Positions 18,065 through 27,939 of a DNA stretch of 64,000 bases are shown one piece after another. This DNA comes from Paraglaciecola chathamensis S18K6 (GTDB lineage: Bacteria; Pseudomonadota; Gammaproteobacteria; Enterobacterales; Alteromonadaceae): contig BAEM01000033.1 in assembly GCA_000314955.1 (NCBI GenBank), forward strand, positions 1 to 64,000. The letters are read 5' to 3'. Every line of letters starts with the position of its first letter. The stretch's first letter is position 1. The notes beneath the pieces are model-generated. The model saw nothing but the letters and a program-made list of their open reading frames with translations, was not told the origin of the DNA and ran no database searches. A program made the position numbers and the translations under genes.

Positions 18065-19315
18065 TTGCAAGCAGTGTTAAGTAAATTTTTAGTTATAGCG
18101 CGTTGGTCACTTCTGGGGTGTTTAAGTACGCCTGTATTGGCTCAAGCGAATGCCGATACTAACGCGCCCACTCCGAGAGAGCAGTTTGCCCAGTGCGTTG
18201 TCGATTTGCAGCAACAGGCCAAATCAGTTGGGGTTTCTCAGCGTGTGACGGACGAAGTGTTAGGCAAAGCTCAGTTCAAAGAAAAAATTATTTCGCTGGA
18301 CCGTAACCAACCAGAGTTTGTGCAAACCTTTACTGATTATTTTGAAAAGCGGGTGAATACTTGGCGTATTGATAAAGGCCGACAAATGCTTGCCAAGCAT
18401 CGTGCGTTTCTAAACGAATTAAACAAAGAATACGGTGTACCCGCTCAGTACTTACTCGCCTTTTGGGGGCTAGAAACCAATTTTGGCTCTTACAAAGGCA
18501 AAAGCCCAGTCATTGACTCTTTGGTGACACTCGCTTGTGATAACCGTCGTAGTCGCTACTTTTCCAGTGAGTTAATGCAAGCTTTGCTGCTTATTGACCG
18601 AGAAAAACTGGATGACAAGCAAATGGTCGGCTCATGGGCTGGCGCTATGGGTCATACCCAATTTATGCCTTCCGCTTACATGAAATATGCCGTAGACGGT
18701 GATAAAGACGGGCAAATTAACCTGTGGAATAGCGAGAAAGATGCGCTGGCTTCTGCGGCTAATTTTTTGAAAAATTTAGGTTGGCAAGCGGGCTATAAGT
18801 GGGGCCGTGAGGTTAGTTTGCCTGAGTCGTTTGATTATACGCTAGTAGGTAAAAACAGCCCTAAGACACTTTCGCTGTGGAACGATGCCGGCGTGACTCG
18901 CACAGATGGTAAGCCTGTAGGTGCGGCGGATATTAAAGGGGCATTGCTGGTGCCTGCTGGGCATGAAGGGCCGTCGTTTTTGGCTTATAAAAACTTCAAT
19001 GTGATTTTACGCTGGAACAACTCTGAGTATTACGGCATTGCGGTAGGGCATTTAGCTGATCGCATTGCAGGCTTGGGCACCTTGTCGAAACCTTTGCCTA
19101 AATTACCTGATTACACAGTAGATGAAATGCGTCAGTTGCAGGATAAACTCAATGAATTAGGTTTCGATGTGGGCAAAGCGGATGGGATTTTAGGCCCCGG
19201 CACGCGCAGCGGAATTCGCCAATTTCAGCTATCTAAAAACATGATTGCAGATGGCTACCCCGCGCGAAATGTTTTTGATGCATTAATGAACCAGCCCAGT
19301 CCGAGTAACTCTTAA
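18065..19315 (+). CDS. Lytic murein transglycosylase, MltB family, with peptidoglycan-binding domain
   Basis: Periplasmic enzyme that cleaves the glycan backbone of peptidoglycan with formation of 1,6-anhydro-muramic ends. The 416-residue protein starts at TTG, six bases after AGGA, followed by a signal peptide ending near VLAQA. The SLT_2-type catalytic domain contains the catalytic Glu in FWGLETNFG and the MltB-type segment GSWAGAMGHTQFMPS. A C-terminal PG_binding_1 domain (about residues 350-410, ADGILGPGTRSGIRQFQ) follows. No lipobox is seen, so it is soluble rather than lipid anchored. Its products are substrates for recycling pathways such as amgK-murU near 41 kb. Confidence 0.92.
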   Translation: MQAVLSKFLVIARWSLLGCLSTPVLAQANADTNAPTPREQFAQCVVDLQQQAKSVGVSQRVTDEVLGKAQFKEKIISLDRNQPEFVQTFTDYFEKRVNTWRIDKGRQMLAKHRAFLNELNKEYGVPAQYLLAFWGLETNFGSYKGKSPVIDSLVTLACDNRRSRYFSSELMQALLLIDREKLDDKQMVGSWAGAMGHTQFMPSAYMKYAVDGDKDGQINLWNSEKDALASAANFLKNLGWQAGYKWGREVSLPESFDYTLVGKNSPKTLSLWNDAGVTRTDGKPVGAADIKGALLVPAGHEGPSFLAYKNFNVILRWNNSEYYGIAVGHLADRIAGLGTLSKPLPKLPDYTVDEMRQLQDKLNELGFDVGKADGILGPGTRSGIRQFQLSKNMIADGYPARNVFDALMNQPSPSNS

Positions 19316-19410
19316 TCTGCACTCGTTAATTGGCCGACTGCTCTTAGTTGGCCAATCGCTACACTTTTATTGGATATGTATTTGGCTTTTTTAGCGACTT
19401 TACTGGGCTA

Positions 19411-19589
19411 ATACCAATTCCACCAATTAATTAACTACTCAGCGAAAATTCGCCCGTAGGGAATTCCCCAGCGGGTTTTGCACTGCGTTATCGGTATTTG
19501 AAAGGGAACAACCATTACTGCACACCGCCGCCTTGTTCAAAGCCCGCTGGTTGAATTCTGAGTGAGCAATTATTTAATGGAATTGGTAT
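19411..19589. mobile_element. Palindromic MITE-like element, about 180 bp
   Basis: The ends ATACCAATTCC and GGAATTGGTAT are perfect terminal inverted repeats and continue inward as degenerate arms (to about 19452 and from about 19553). Inner arms at 19461-19480 and 19538-19558 pair through CCAGCGGG and CCCGCTGG. The element has no coding capacity and would fold into one long hairpin. It sits about 80 bp upstream of ygiQ and could carry or disturb that promoter. I recall similar ACCAATTCC-ended repeats from Alteromonadales genomes, but that is memory, not a search. Confidence 0.75.
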
Positions 19590-19670
19590 AAAAGCCGCTT
19601 TAGGTATATACTCCCGCGGTCAAATTTTAAGCACCTTTTTTATTGTTTTTCTATCGTTTTGTGGAGTTGT

Positions 19671-22019
19671 ATGTCCAACCTGAGTCAACCTGTCGCTAAA
19701 TCGCCTGTTAAACGCCAGCCTGCTGAGCGTATGAAAGCCGAGCGCGGTCTTTTTTCTTACCCCAAATATTGGGCAGAGTGTTTTGGCCCTGCGCCATTTT
19801 TACCCATGTCACGCAAAGAAATGGAGATCTTAGGTTGGGATAGCTGCGACATTATCATCGTAACGGGGGATGCCTATGTGGATCACCCTAGCTTTGGTAT
19901 GGCAGTCATTGGCCGAGTGCTAGAGTCGCAAGGTTTTCGCGTTGGGATTATTTCTCAGCCAGATTGGACCAATAAAAACGATTTTATGCAGCTAGGTGAG
20001 CCAAATTTATTTTTCGGTGTTACCGCAGGCAACATGGACTCCATGATCAACCGCTACACTGCTGAGCGTAAATTGCGTCACGATGATGCTTACACTCCCA
20101 ATAACGAAGGGGGCAAGCGCCCTGATCGCGCAGTGACGGTATACACCCAGCGTTGTAAAGAAGCGTATAAAAAGCCTGTGGTGATAGGGGGTATTGAAGC
20201 GAGTTTACGACGTATTGCGCATTATGATTATTGGTCAGATAAAGTTCGTCGCTCGGTCCTGTTTGATTCAAAAGCTGACATGTTGATGTTTGGTAATGCA
20301 GAACGTCCGTTACTTGAAATGGCTCACCGTTTTGCCGCTGGCGAAACCATAGAGCAAATGCAAGACATTCGCGGCACGGCCGTGATCCGTAAAGAGCCAT
20401 TGCCTGGCTGGCAAGGGGTAGACTCAACACACTTTGATACGATAGGTAAAATTGACCCAGTCATCAGCCCTTACGAAATCATTGAAGATAAATGTGCTGT
20501 TTCCTCTGAAGCAGACAAACAAGCTGCGATTGAAGAACAAAAAGCCCAACCGGTTGTTGTGCAGCCGTTTACCTCGAAAACCAAGCGCCGTAAACCTTGG
20601 GACAAAACCTATGTGATGTTGCCGCCTTATGATGTAGTGCGCGCTGAGAAAACGCATTATGCACATACATCGCGCATACTGCATAAAGAAACTAACCCGG
20701 GTTGTGCGCGTGCATTGGCACAGCGCCACGGGGATCGAATTATTTGGATTAACCCGCCGGCATTTCCCCTTGAAACGCATGAAATGGACGCCGTATTCGA
20801 CCTACCATATGCTCGGGTGCCGCATCCTCGTTATGGCAAGGCAAAAATTCCGGCTTACGACATGATTAAAACTTCAGTGAATATCATGCGTGGTTGTTTC
20901 GGCGGCTGTACGTTCTGTTCGATTACTGAACATGAAGGACGCGTTATTCAAAGCCGCTCTGAAGAATCTATTATTCGCGAAATCGAACAGATCCGTGACA
21001 AGGTGCCAGGCTTTACTGGGGTCATTTCAGATTTAGGCGGGCCAACCGCTAATATGTACAAATTGCGCTGTAAAAGCCCGAAAGCAGAGCAAGCTTGTCG
21101 TCGTTTGTCGTGCGTCTGGCCAGAGATTTGTGGCCACTTAGATACCGACCAAACGCCAACAGTGGAGTTGTACCGTAAAGCGCGTAACGTGGAAGGGGTT
21201 AAGAAAGTGCTTATTGCCTCGGGCGTACGTTACGATTTAGCCATTGAAGATCCAAACTATGTTCGTGAGCTGGTCACCCATCACGTCGGTGGGTATTTAA
21301 AAATTGCGCCTGAGCATACCGAGAAAGCCCCTCTGGACAAAATGATGAAGCCAGGCATGGGGACTTATGACAGATTCAAAGAATTGTTCGACAAATACAC
21401 CATGGAAGCGGGCAAAGAGCAGTATTTGATCCCGTATTTTATTTCGGCGCACCCAGGCACCGAAGATGAAGACATGTTGAACTTGGCGCTGTGGTTAAAA
21501 GAGCGCAATTTTAAACTCGACCAAGTGCAGAACTTTTATCCGTCACCTATGGCGAATGCGACCACTATGTATCACACAGGGAAAAACCCGATACACAAGG
21601 TGAATCATAAGAGTGAAGCGGTGACGGTAGCGAAGGGCGAAATACGCCGACGATTGCACCGTGGTTTCTTGCGTTATCATGATCCGGCAAATTGGCCCAT
21701 GCTACGCAAAGCGCTTACTGACATGGGCAAAGGGTATCTGATTGGCAATGGTCCTAAATGCTTGGTGCCAGCAGAGAGCCGTAATGAGCTAAAAGGCCGA
21801 GAGCAAAAAGAATATGCCAAACGCGCTGCAAATAAAGCGTACGCCAAAGGGAAGGGCAATGGTCATCAATCAGCTAAAGGCAAAAAAGCGCAACAAGGCT
21901 TAACACGTTTCAGCGACAATCAGCCGCATAACAGAGCGGGCGGCACGGAAAAGGCGGGCGAATCCGGCCCAAGTAGTCGGCGCAAAAACAACAGTCAAAA
22001 ACGAAGAAAGCCACATTAA
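19671..22019 (+). CDS. ygiQ: YgiQ family radical SAM protein
   Basis: A large radical SAM protein of the UPF0313/YgiQ family, exact reaction unknown. It is about 782 residues. An N-terminal B12-binding-like segment comes first, then the radical SAM domain with the cluster motif CFGGCTFC (Cys-x3-Cys-x2-Cys) near residue 408. A basic, low-complexity tail (from about residue 700) is rich in Lys, Arg and Gly. I start at the ATG at 19671, which has GGAG just upstream, rather than the TTG at 19659. It is monocistronic with its own terminator at the stop codon. Confidence 0.93.
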   Translation: MSNLSQPVAKSPVKRQPAERMKAERGLFSYPKYWAECFGPAPFLPMSRKEMEILGWDSCDIIIVTGDAYVDHPSFGMAVIGRVLESQGFRVGIISQPDWTNKNDFMQLGEPNLFFGVTAGNMDSMINRYTAERKLRHDDAYTPNNEGGKRPDRAVTVYTQRCKEAYKKPVVIGGIEASLRRIAHYDYWSDKVRRSVLFDSKADMLMFGNAERPLLEMAHRFAAGETIEQMQDIRGTAVIRKEPLPGWQGVDSTHFDTIGKIDPVISPYEIIEDKCAVSSEADKQAAIEEQKAQPVVVQPFTSKTKRRKPWDKTYVMLPPYDVVRAEKTHYAHTSRILHKETNPGCARALAQRHGDRIIWINPPAFPLETHEMDAVFDLPYARVPHPRYGKAKIPAYDMIKTSVNIMRGCFGGCTFCSITEHEGRVIQSRSEESIIREIEQIRDKVPGFTGVISDLGGPTANMYKLRCKSPKAEQACRRLSCVWPEICGHLDTDQTPTVELYRKARNVEGVKKVLIASGVRYDLAIEDPNYVRELVTHHVGGYLKIAPEHTEKAPLDKMMKPGMGTYDRFKELFDKYTMEAGKEQYLIPYFISAHPGTEDEDMLNLALWLKERNFKLDQVQNFYPSPMANATTMYHTGKNPIHKVNHKSEAVTVAKGEIRRRLHRGFLRYHDPANWPMLRKALTDMGKGYLIGNGPKCLVPAESRNELKGREQKEYAKRAANKAYAKGKGNGHQSAKGKKAQQGLTRFSDNQPHNRAGGTEKAGESGPSSRRKNNSQKRRKPH

Positions 22020-22031
22020 ATGTGGCTTTTT
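22007..22031 (+). terminator. Intrinsic terminator formed around the ygiQ stop codon
   Basis: A perfect 10-bp stem (AAAGCCACAT with ATGTGGCTTT) has the TAA stop codon itself as its 3-base loop, followed by T residues. The last codons of ygiQ are therefore part of the terminator. Confidence 0.88.
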
Positions 22032-22060
22032 GCTTAAAGGTGAAGATAAAACGCAGTCGT

Positions 22061-22606
22061 TTACTGACTGAGCGCCTTGATAATATGCTCGCTAAATGCG
22101 GGCAAATCGTCTGGATTACGGCTCGTAATTAACTGGCCGTCTATTAATACCTGAACGTCTTGCCAATTAGCGCCCGCGTTACGTAAATCAGTTTGAATGC
22201 TCGGATAAGACGTTAAGTTTCGCCCTTTAACGATGCCGGCTTCAATCAGTAACCATGGCCCGTGGCATACTGCTGCGACAGGTCTTTGTTTTTCATCGGC
22301 GAAAAAATCTTTAATGAAGGCAATGGCCGCATCACTGGTACGTAAGGTGTCAGGGTTGAATAACCCACCGGGTAATACCAGTGCGTCATATTCCTCACTT
22401 TTGGCTTCTTGTAGCGTTAAGTCGACCTCAATCGATTCGCCCCAGTTATCTTCGTCCCATCCCTTAATTGAGCCTTTCTCAAGAGAAATAATATCTACTT
22501 TTACGTTTGCGTCTTTCAAAGCATTAAGGGGATGAAATAATTCGCTTTGCTCAAATCCATTGGTGGCTAATATAGCAACGCGTTTGTTTTCTAGTGACTG
22601 TGTCAT
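22061..22606 (-). CDS. DJ-1/PfpI family protein (class I glutamine amidotransferase-like)
   Basis: A 181-residue cytoplasmic protein of the PfpI/YhbO type, linked in other bacteria to stress protection (deglycase, glyoxalase or chaperone activities are debated). The nucleophile elbow AAVCHGPW carries the reactive Cys, and a Glu early in the chain (NGFEQSEL) fits the family. The start is the ATG at 22606, preceded by AAGGAG at 5-6 bases; the frame extends 12 codons further upstream but without such a site. It is convergent with ygiQ and monocistronic. Confidence 0.9.
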   Translation of the reverse strand: MTQSLENKRVAILATNGFEQSELFHPLNALKDANVKVDIISLEKGSIKGWDEDNWGESIEVDLTLQEAKSEEYDALVLPGGLFNPDTLRTSDAAIAFIKDFFADEKQRPVAAVCHGPWLLIEAGIVKGRNLTSYPSIQTDLRNAGANWQDVQVLIDGQLITSRNPDDLPAFSEHIIKALSQ

Positions 22607-22835
22607 AATTTCTCCTTCATTTCTGCGTAAATATTTACACAAAAAAATGCTAAGGGCATGCCAGAGACGCAGCCTAGATAAGTTAGCTTGTACGCCCCGC
22701 CGATTAAAGGGTGAGTGAAATTGAGGTGAGGGGATATCGTTTAGCTCGTCTTTTTCAGCGACGACATTTTACCGATTAAGGCAATTTTTACAGAACGGGG
22801 AAATACTCATGAGGCGAAAATCCCCGTAACAAGCA

Positions 22836-22886
22836 AGTACTCATTAGGAGAAAGTATTCACAAGGAGAAAGTACCCATAAAATATT
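22836..22886. repeat. 17-bp tandem repeat, three copies
   Basis: Units starting AGTACTCATTAGGAGAA, AGTATTCACAAGGAGAA and AGTACCCATAA follow each other at 22836, 22853 and 22870; the third is incomplete. The 354-bp gap between the PfpI and SMP-30 genes (22607-22960) holds no convincing gene. Confidence 0.7.
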
Positions 22887-22960
22887 AGATTTCCATGCGC
22901 TAAGCGCGCGCACAAAGGCGCCGCTATAAATGCTTCAGTTATAGTGACTCGGTGATAACG

Positions 22961-24040
22961 TTACTTCAGGGATTTTCGGGAGACGCTAGGGGCGGTCAAA
23001 CTGCTGATATATAGCGCATCTTCTGTTTCGAGCACCCCAGTCGTTAGGGGGTACTTACCGGTTGGATCTTGCAAGTCCATGACGACTTCGCCATTTTCAT
23101 TGATTTTAATCACGTGACCATATTCTTGTGCTTGAGGGCGCATGGCGTTAGGCAGGCGCTGCACTATTTTGCGCAAAAAAGGGGATTCAGATAAATCATC
23201 AAGGCTGTTGGAGCGAGGTGATGCAAAACCAAGCCAATAGCCGCCACTTGGTGAGCGAGCTATGTTATCGGGAAAGCCGGGTAGATTATCGATAAATACA
23301 TCTGAGGTGCCCGCTTTTGGCCCCGATAGCCAGTAACGCATTACCCGATAACTCCCTGTTTCATTCACAAGCACGAAGCGTTGGTCGTGGCTTACGCAGA
23401 CACCGTTGGCAAAGACTAAGCCTTCAAGCAAGACAGAGGTTGAACGACTTTTGGGATCATATGCGAGTAAGCGCCCATTGCCCTTGTGCTCTAAGATCTC
23501 AAGTAAACTTGCTGCCAGAGTACCGCCAAATGTCTGTGCGCTGAACTTACTGGTTGCGTCGCTAAAGTAAATTAGGCCGTCATCTGCAACGTCCACATCA
23601 TCTGCGTACACTATGTCCGTTCCGGCGACTCGCTTCGTCAACAGGCTGATTTCCCCGCTGGGGCTAATTGACAATAAGCCTTTTAGCGCATCTGCAACCA
23701 ACAAATTACCTTGCTTATCAAACTCAATGCCTAGTGGACGGCCGCTGGTATTGACCCAAGTCGTGAATTTTTCACTCCCTGGTAAGAGCAACATGATATC
23801 CCCTGCGTGAGTCGCTGTAGCAATGGTGCCATCGGGTTTCAGGGCGAAATCTTCAGGCCCGTGTTGACCGTCTAGCGAAATACTCTCTAGGTTTGCTAGC
23901 TTGGTGTTGGAGGCATAAAGTCCCAAGTAACCTGGGTTTTTCGGCGCCTGCCAAGCCACAGGCTCAACGGGAACGGGCCAAAAAAGCAAATAACTGAGCA
24001 GCGCAACGAGCACGAGTAGGCTGAGTGTGAGAAATTTCAT
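22961..24040 (-). CDS. SMP-30/strictosidine synthase-like beta-propeller protein
   Basis: About 359 residues with one N-terminal hydrophobic helix (LTLSLLVLVALLSYLLFWP), so anchored in the inner membrane or exported. The rest is a six-bladed propeller of the SMP-30/gluconolactonase/strictosidine synthase-like superfamily. Recognisable segments are GPEDFALKPDGTI, VYADDVDVADDGLIYFSDATS, FANGVCVSHDQRFVLVNETG and GFPDNIARSPSGGYWLG. Family members are mostly lactonases or hydrolases; the substrate here is unknown. The start is placed at the ATG at 24040 rather than 24073 because the hydrophobic helix follows directly. No operon partner. Confidence 0.85.
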   Translation of the reverse strand: MKFLTLSLLVLVALLSYLLFWPVPVEPVAWQAPKNPGYLGLYASNTKLANLESISLDGQHGPEDFALKPDGTIATATHAGDIMLLLPGSEKFTTWVNTSGRPLGIEFDKQGNLLVADALKGLLSISPSGEISLLTKRVAGTDIVYADDVDVADDGLIYFSDATSKFSAQTFGGTLAASLLEILEHKGNGRLLAYDPKSRSTSVLLEGLVFANGVCVSHDQRFVLVNETGSYRVMRYWLSGPKAGTSDVFIDNLPGFPDNIARSPSGGYWLGFASPRSNSLDDLSESPFLRKIVQRLPNAMRPQAQEYGHVIKINENGEVVMDLQDPTGKYPLTTGVLETEDALYISSLTAPSVSRKSLK

Positions 24041-24346
24041 AGTATCTTCTTGATATGAACAACGAGTAAGCACCTAAAGCAGGTATAGCATGGCGCTATC
24101 GGCGAGTTAAATTGAGTATAGTTATTCAGGATTATTTATTTACCTGATTAGTAAAATGATCGTGTCATTTAATAGCCATGAAGCTGAAGTATGCTGATAT
24201 CCGGATGAGAGCTCTGTGTTGTATAGCGCTCACTGGGCTGAGGGATAAAATTAAAAATCGCCGATAAAGCGGATTTTATCGCCATTAAAAACCATTATCG
24301 CTGCACTTAACATCTTATTAACCCCTATTTTTGTAGGGAATAGCCG

Positions 24347-24448
24347 GTATAAGGCCATAAACATACAGGTTATTTTTATTTTTACGCCATAAGCCTTATA
24401 CTTGCTCGGTTTTATATACATACTCAAGAACGTCCGGTGTTCTTTGAG
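24347..24448 (+). promoter_or_regulatory. acnB upstream region with two inverted repeats
   Basis: Within the 428-bp gap 24041-24468 there are two inverted repeats. GTATAAGGC (24347-24355) pairs with GCCTTATAC (24393-24401). Nearer the gene, CTCAAGAAC (24423-24431) pairs with GTTCTTTGAG (24439-24448) around GTCCGGT, ending 20 bases before the GTG start. The second could be a 5' UTR hairpin or an operator. TATATAC just upstream of it may be a -10 element. Roles are inferred only. Confidence 0.45.
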
Positions 24449-24468
24449 TCAACCAAGAGGTCCTAATT

Positions 24469-27081
24469 GTGTTAGAAGCATATCGTAAACATGTTGAAGA
24501 ACGTTCTGCCGAAGGTATCCCACCTAAACCATTAAACGCCGAGCAAGTTGCCGGTTTGGTTGAGTTACTAAAAGCGCCGCCTGCTGGCGAAGGTGACTTT
24601 TTACTTGAGTTGTTGTCAGAACGAGTTCCGCCGGGCGTAGATGAAGCTGCTTATGTAAAAGCGGGTTTCTTAAATGCGATCGTAAGCGGTGAAGCATCGT
24701 CTCCTTTGATCAGCAAAGACGCGGCTATTCAGTTATTGGGTAACATGCACGGCGGTTACAACATCGTCACTTTGGTTGATGCACTAGACAACAGTGAATT
24801 GGCCGAACTTGCCGCTGAAGAATTGAAGCATACCTTGCTTATGTTTGATGCGTTCCATGACGTGGAAGAAAAAGCCCGCGCAGGAAATGAGTTTGCAAAA
24901 GACGTATTACAATCTTGGGCTGATGCTGAGTGGTTTACCTCTCGCCCAGACGTACCTGAGAAAATCACTTATTCAGTCTTTAAAGTCACCGGTGAAACTA
25001 ACACTGATGATTTGTCACCAGCACCTGATGCATGGTCACGTCCTGATATTCCTTTACATGCTCGCGCTGCTTATAAAATGACGCGTGACGGTTTAACACC
25101 TGAAGTTCACGGTGAAGTAGGCCCTCTTAAGCAAATCGAAGAAATCAAAGCGTTAGGTCATCCTGTTGCTTTCGTTGGTGACGTAGTTGGTACCGGTTCT
25201 TCGCGTAAATCAGCCACTAACTCAGTATTGTGGTTCTTCGGCGAAGACTTGCCTGGCGTACCTAACAAGCGTGGTGGCGGTGTGTGTATCGGTGGCAAAG
25301 TCGCCCCTATTTTCTTCAACACCATGGAAGATGCTGGTGCGTTGGTATTTGAAGCTGACGTAGACCAAATGAACATGGGTGATGTGATTGACATCTTCCC
25401 TCTTGAAGGTCGTATCGCAAATGCGAAAACGGGCGAAGAGTTAGCGAAGTACGAATACAAGTCTGACGTATTGTTAGATGAAGTACGTGCTGGTGGACGT
25501 ATCAACTTGATTATCGGTCGTGGTTTGACTGAAAAAGCCCGTGAGTCTTTAGGTCTAGGGCCTTCTGACCTGTTCCGTAAGCCTGTCCAACCAGCTGACA
25601 CGGGTAAAGGGTATACCCTTGCTCAAAAAATGGTAGGTAAAGCATGTGGTGTTGACGGTATTCGTCCTGGCACTTACTGCGAGCCTAAAATGACCACTGT
25701 GGGCTCACAAGATACAACTGGCCCTATGACCCGCGATGAGCTTAAAGATTTAGCATGTTTAGGTTTCTCTGCTGATCTAACTATGCAGTCGTTCTGTCAC
25801 ACTGCGGCTTATCCTAAGCCTGTTGATATTGACACTCAGCACACCTTGCCTGATTTCATTATGAACCGTGGCGGTGTTTCACTTCGCCCAGGTGACGGTA
25901 TTATTCACTCTTGGTTAAACCGTATGTTGTTACCTGATACTGTAGGTACAGGTGGTGACTCACATACGCGTTTCCCTATGGGTATTTCATTCCCTGCAGG
26001 TTCTGGTTTGGTTGCTTTTGCTGCCGCAACAGGCGTTATGCCTCTTGATATGCCAGAGTCAGTATTGGTTCGCTTTAAAGGCAAAATGAAACCAGGTATC
26101 ACCTTGCGTGATTTGGTTCATGCCATTCCTTTATACGGTATCAAGCAAGGTTTATTGACTGTTGCTAAAAAAGGTAAAGTAAACGCCTTCTCTGGTCGTA
26201 TTCTAGAAATCGAAGGTTTGGATGACTTGACTGTTGAGCAAGCGTTTGAATTGTCTGATGCGTCGGCTGAGCGTTCAGCAGCGGGTTGTACTATTAAATT
26301 GTCTGAAGCATCTATCGCTGAATACTTGAACTCTAACATCACTATGCTGCGTTGGATGATCAACGAAGGCTACGGTGACCCTCGTACGCTTGAGCGTCGT
26401 GCTCGTAAGATGGAAGAGTGGTTGGCTAACCCAGAGTTAATGGTAGCAGATAAAGACGCTGAGTACGTTGAGACCATCGAAATCGACCTTGCTGATATCA
26501 ACGAACCCATTCTTTGTTGCCCGAATGATCCAGATGACGCAAAAACCTTGTCTGACGTAGCTGGCGAGAAAATTGACGAAGTGTTCATCGGTTCTTGTAT
26601 GACTAACATTGGTCACTTCCGTGCTGCAGGTAAACTACTTGAGCAATACAACAAAACGTTGCCAACGCGTTTGTGGATCTCTCCACCAACTAAGATGGAC
26701 AAAGCCGTGTTGATGGAAGAAGGCTACTACAACATCTATGGTCGCGTAGGTGTACGTACTGAAATGCCTGGTTGTTCACTATGTATGGGTAACCAAGCAC
26801 GTGTACTTGCCAACTCAACTGTGTTGTCTACGTCAACGCGTAACTTCCCTAACCGTTTAGGTGATGGTGCTGATGTCTACTTGTGTTCTGCAGAGCTTGC
26901 TGCTGTTGGTGCAATTGTTGGTCGTATCCCTACTACTGCTGAGTACATGGAATACGCGAATAAGATTGAATCTATGTCAGGTGACGTGTTCCGCTACTTG
27001 AACTTCGATCGTATCAACGAGTTCAAACAAGCAGAAGAAGCAGCGAAAGAGAAGATCATCCCTGCTTTAAACATTGCTTAA
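24469..27081 (+). CDS. acnB: Aconitate hydratase B / 2-methylisocitrate dehydratase
   Basis: Iron-sulfur TCA-cycle enzyme converting citrate to isocitrate; AcnB-type enzymes also hydrate 2-methylaconitate. The 870-residue length is normal. An N-terminal HEAT-like domain comes first, then the swivel domain and the catalytic domains. The [4Fe-4S] ligands are in GSCMTN and the CSLC of GCSLCMGNQ near residue 770. It starts at GTG, with AGAGG upstream. The codon use is strongly biased, as expected for a highly expressed gene. In E. coli apo-AcnB binds mRNA, so the hairpin near the start is of interest. It has its own terminator. Confidence 0.97.
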   Translation: MLEAYRKHVEERSAEGIPPKPLNAEQVAGLVELLKAPPAGEGDFLLELLSERVPPGVDEAAYVKAGFLNAIVSGEASSPLISKDAAIQLLGNMHGGYNIVTLVDALDNSELAELAAEELKHTLLMFDAFHDVEEKARAGNEFAKDVLQSWADAEWFTSRPDVPEKITYSVFKVTGETNTDDLSPAPDAWSRPDIPLHARAAYKMTRDGLTPEVHGEVGPLKQIEEIKALGHPVAFVGDVVGTGSSRKSATNSVLWFFGEDLPGVPNKRGGGVCIGGKVAPIFFNTMEDAGALVFEADVDQMNMGDVIDIFPLEGRIANAKTGEELAKYEYKSDVLLDEVRAGGRINLIIGRGLTEKARESLGLGPSDLFRKPVQPADTGKGYTLAQKMVGKACGVDGIRPGTYCEPKMTTVGSQDTTGPMTRDELKDLACLGFSADLTMQSFCHTAAYPKPVDIDTQHTLPDFIMNRGGVSLRPGDGIIHSWLNRMLLPDTVGTGGDSHTRFPMGISFPAGSGLVAFAAATGVMPLDMPESVLVRFKGKMKPGITLRDLVHAIPLYGIKQGLLTVAKKGKVNAFSGRILEIEGLDDLTVEQAFELSDASAERSAAGCTIKLSEASIAEYLNSNITMLRWMINEGYGDPRTLERRARKMEEWLANPELMVADKDAEYVETIEIDLADINEPILCCPNDPDDAKTLSDVAGEKIDEVFIGSCMTNIGHFRAAGKLLEQYNKTLPTRLWISPPTKMDKAVLMEEGYYNIYGRVGVRTEMPGCSLCMGNQARVLANSTVLSTSTRNFPNRLGDGADVYLCSAELAAVGAIVGRIPTTAEYMEYANKIESMSGDVFRYLNFDRINEFKQAEEAAKEKIIPALNIA

Positions 27082-27119
27082 TCACTGATTTAACTCGTTA
27101 AATTAGGGTAAAATAACGT

Positions 27120-27154
27120 AAGCCGAACAGGTTAGTTCCTTGTTCGGCTTTTTT
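27120..27154 (+). terminator. Intrinsic terminator of acnB
   Basis: A 9-bp stem (AGCCGAACA with TGTTCGGCT) around an 11-base loop is followed by six T. It lies about 40 bp after the acnB stop. Confidence 0.92.
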
Positions 27155-27356
27155 ATTGATTAATTCTGTATTTTCTCACTCTGCTGTATTGCAACTATTC
27201 CTTTCTGGATTACTGTGAAGTAGACTTTAGTCTAACGCGCGAAACTAACTCATTGTTTTCAAGATGATTTTATCGGGTTAATTACAAAGACCCCGTTCAT
27301 ATTGGCACGTAGTCATCAATGAGCTAAGGTGTTTTATTTACGTAAATGGAAGGCTT

Positions 27357-27821
27357 ATGACATTTAAATTTTTACGCTTATTCTGCTGTGTATCACTTGT
27401 AGGCAGTTTTACGCTACCCATTCAAGCTGTTAATGCGCAGGAAGCGAAACAACATCAGACTTTGCCAACAGTTAAAATTACGCTACAAGATATCCCTCTT
27501 GAAGTCGAGTATGCCCATACCTTTGAGCAACGCGCCATGGGGTTGATGTATCGCAAAACCTTATGTGAACAGTGCGGGATGTTATTTAAATTTTCTGGCT
27601 CTAAAAAAGCCAGCATGTGGATGCAAAATACCTTTTTGGCACTCGATGTAGCGTTTATCACAAGTGACGGAGTTATCACCGATATTAAGCCTATGCAGCC
27701 TCATGATTTGACCTCAGTTGGCGCATCTGAAGCGGTACTCTATGCATTAGAGATGAACCAAGGGTGGTTTGCTAAAAACGGTATCAAGGTGGGTGATAAA
27801 ATGGTTATCAAAACCCCCTAA
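27357..27821 (+). CDS. DUF192 family exported protein
   Basis: A 154-residue exported protein; the signal peptide ends near VNAQE. The rest is a DUF192 domain: it contains EYAHTFEQRAMGLMYR, MLFKF, MWMQNTFLALDVAFI and ALEMNQGWF. The family is small, extracytoplasmic and of unknown biochemical function. Two cysteines lie close together (CEQC) around residue 70. It stands alone between acnB and the convergent amidase gene. Confidence 0.88.
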   Translation: MTFKFLRLFCCVSLVGSFTLPIQAVNAQEAKQHQTLPTVKITLQDIPLEVEYAHTFEQRAMGLMYRKTLCEQCGMLFKFSGSKKASMWMQNTFLALDVAFITSDGVITDIKPMQPHDLTSVGASEAVLYALEMNQGWFAKNGIKVGDKMVIKTP

Positions 27822-27939
27822 GGTATGGTGATATTAGCTGGCTTTAGCGCGAAATTCATCGCGCCTACCAGCTTGTTATCTTTTCAGGTCGCTTTTAAAT
27901 ACATACAGCCACAGCAATTTTATACAGAGATTTATTTAG

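Noticed and set aside
19329-19356. ATTGGCC/GGCCAAT inverted repeat after the lytic transglycosylase gene
   Set aside because: The loop is 14 bases and no clean T-run follows, so I did not list it as a terminator.
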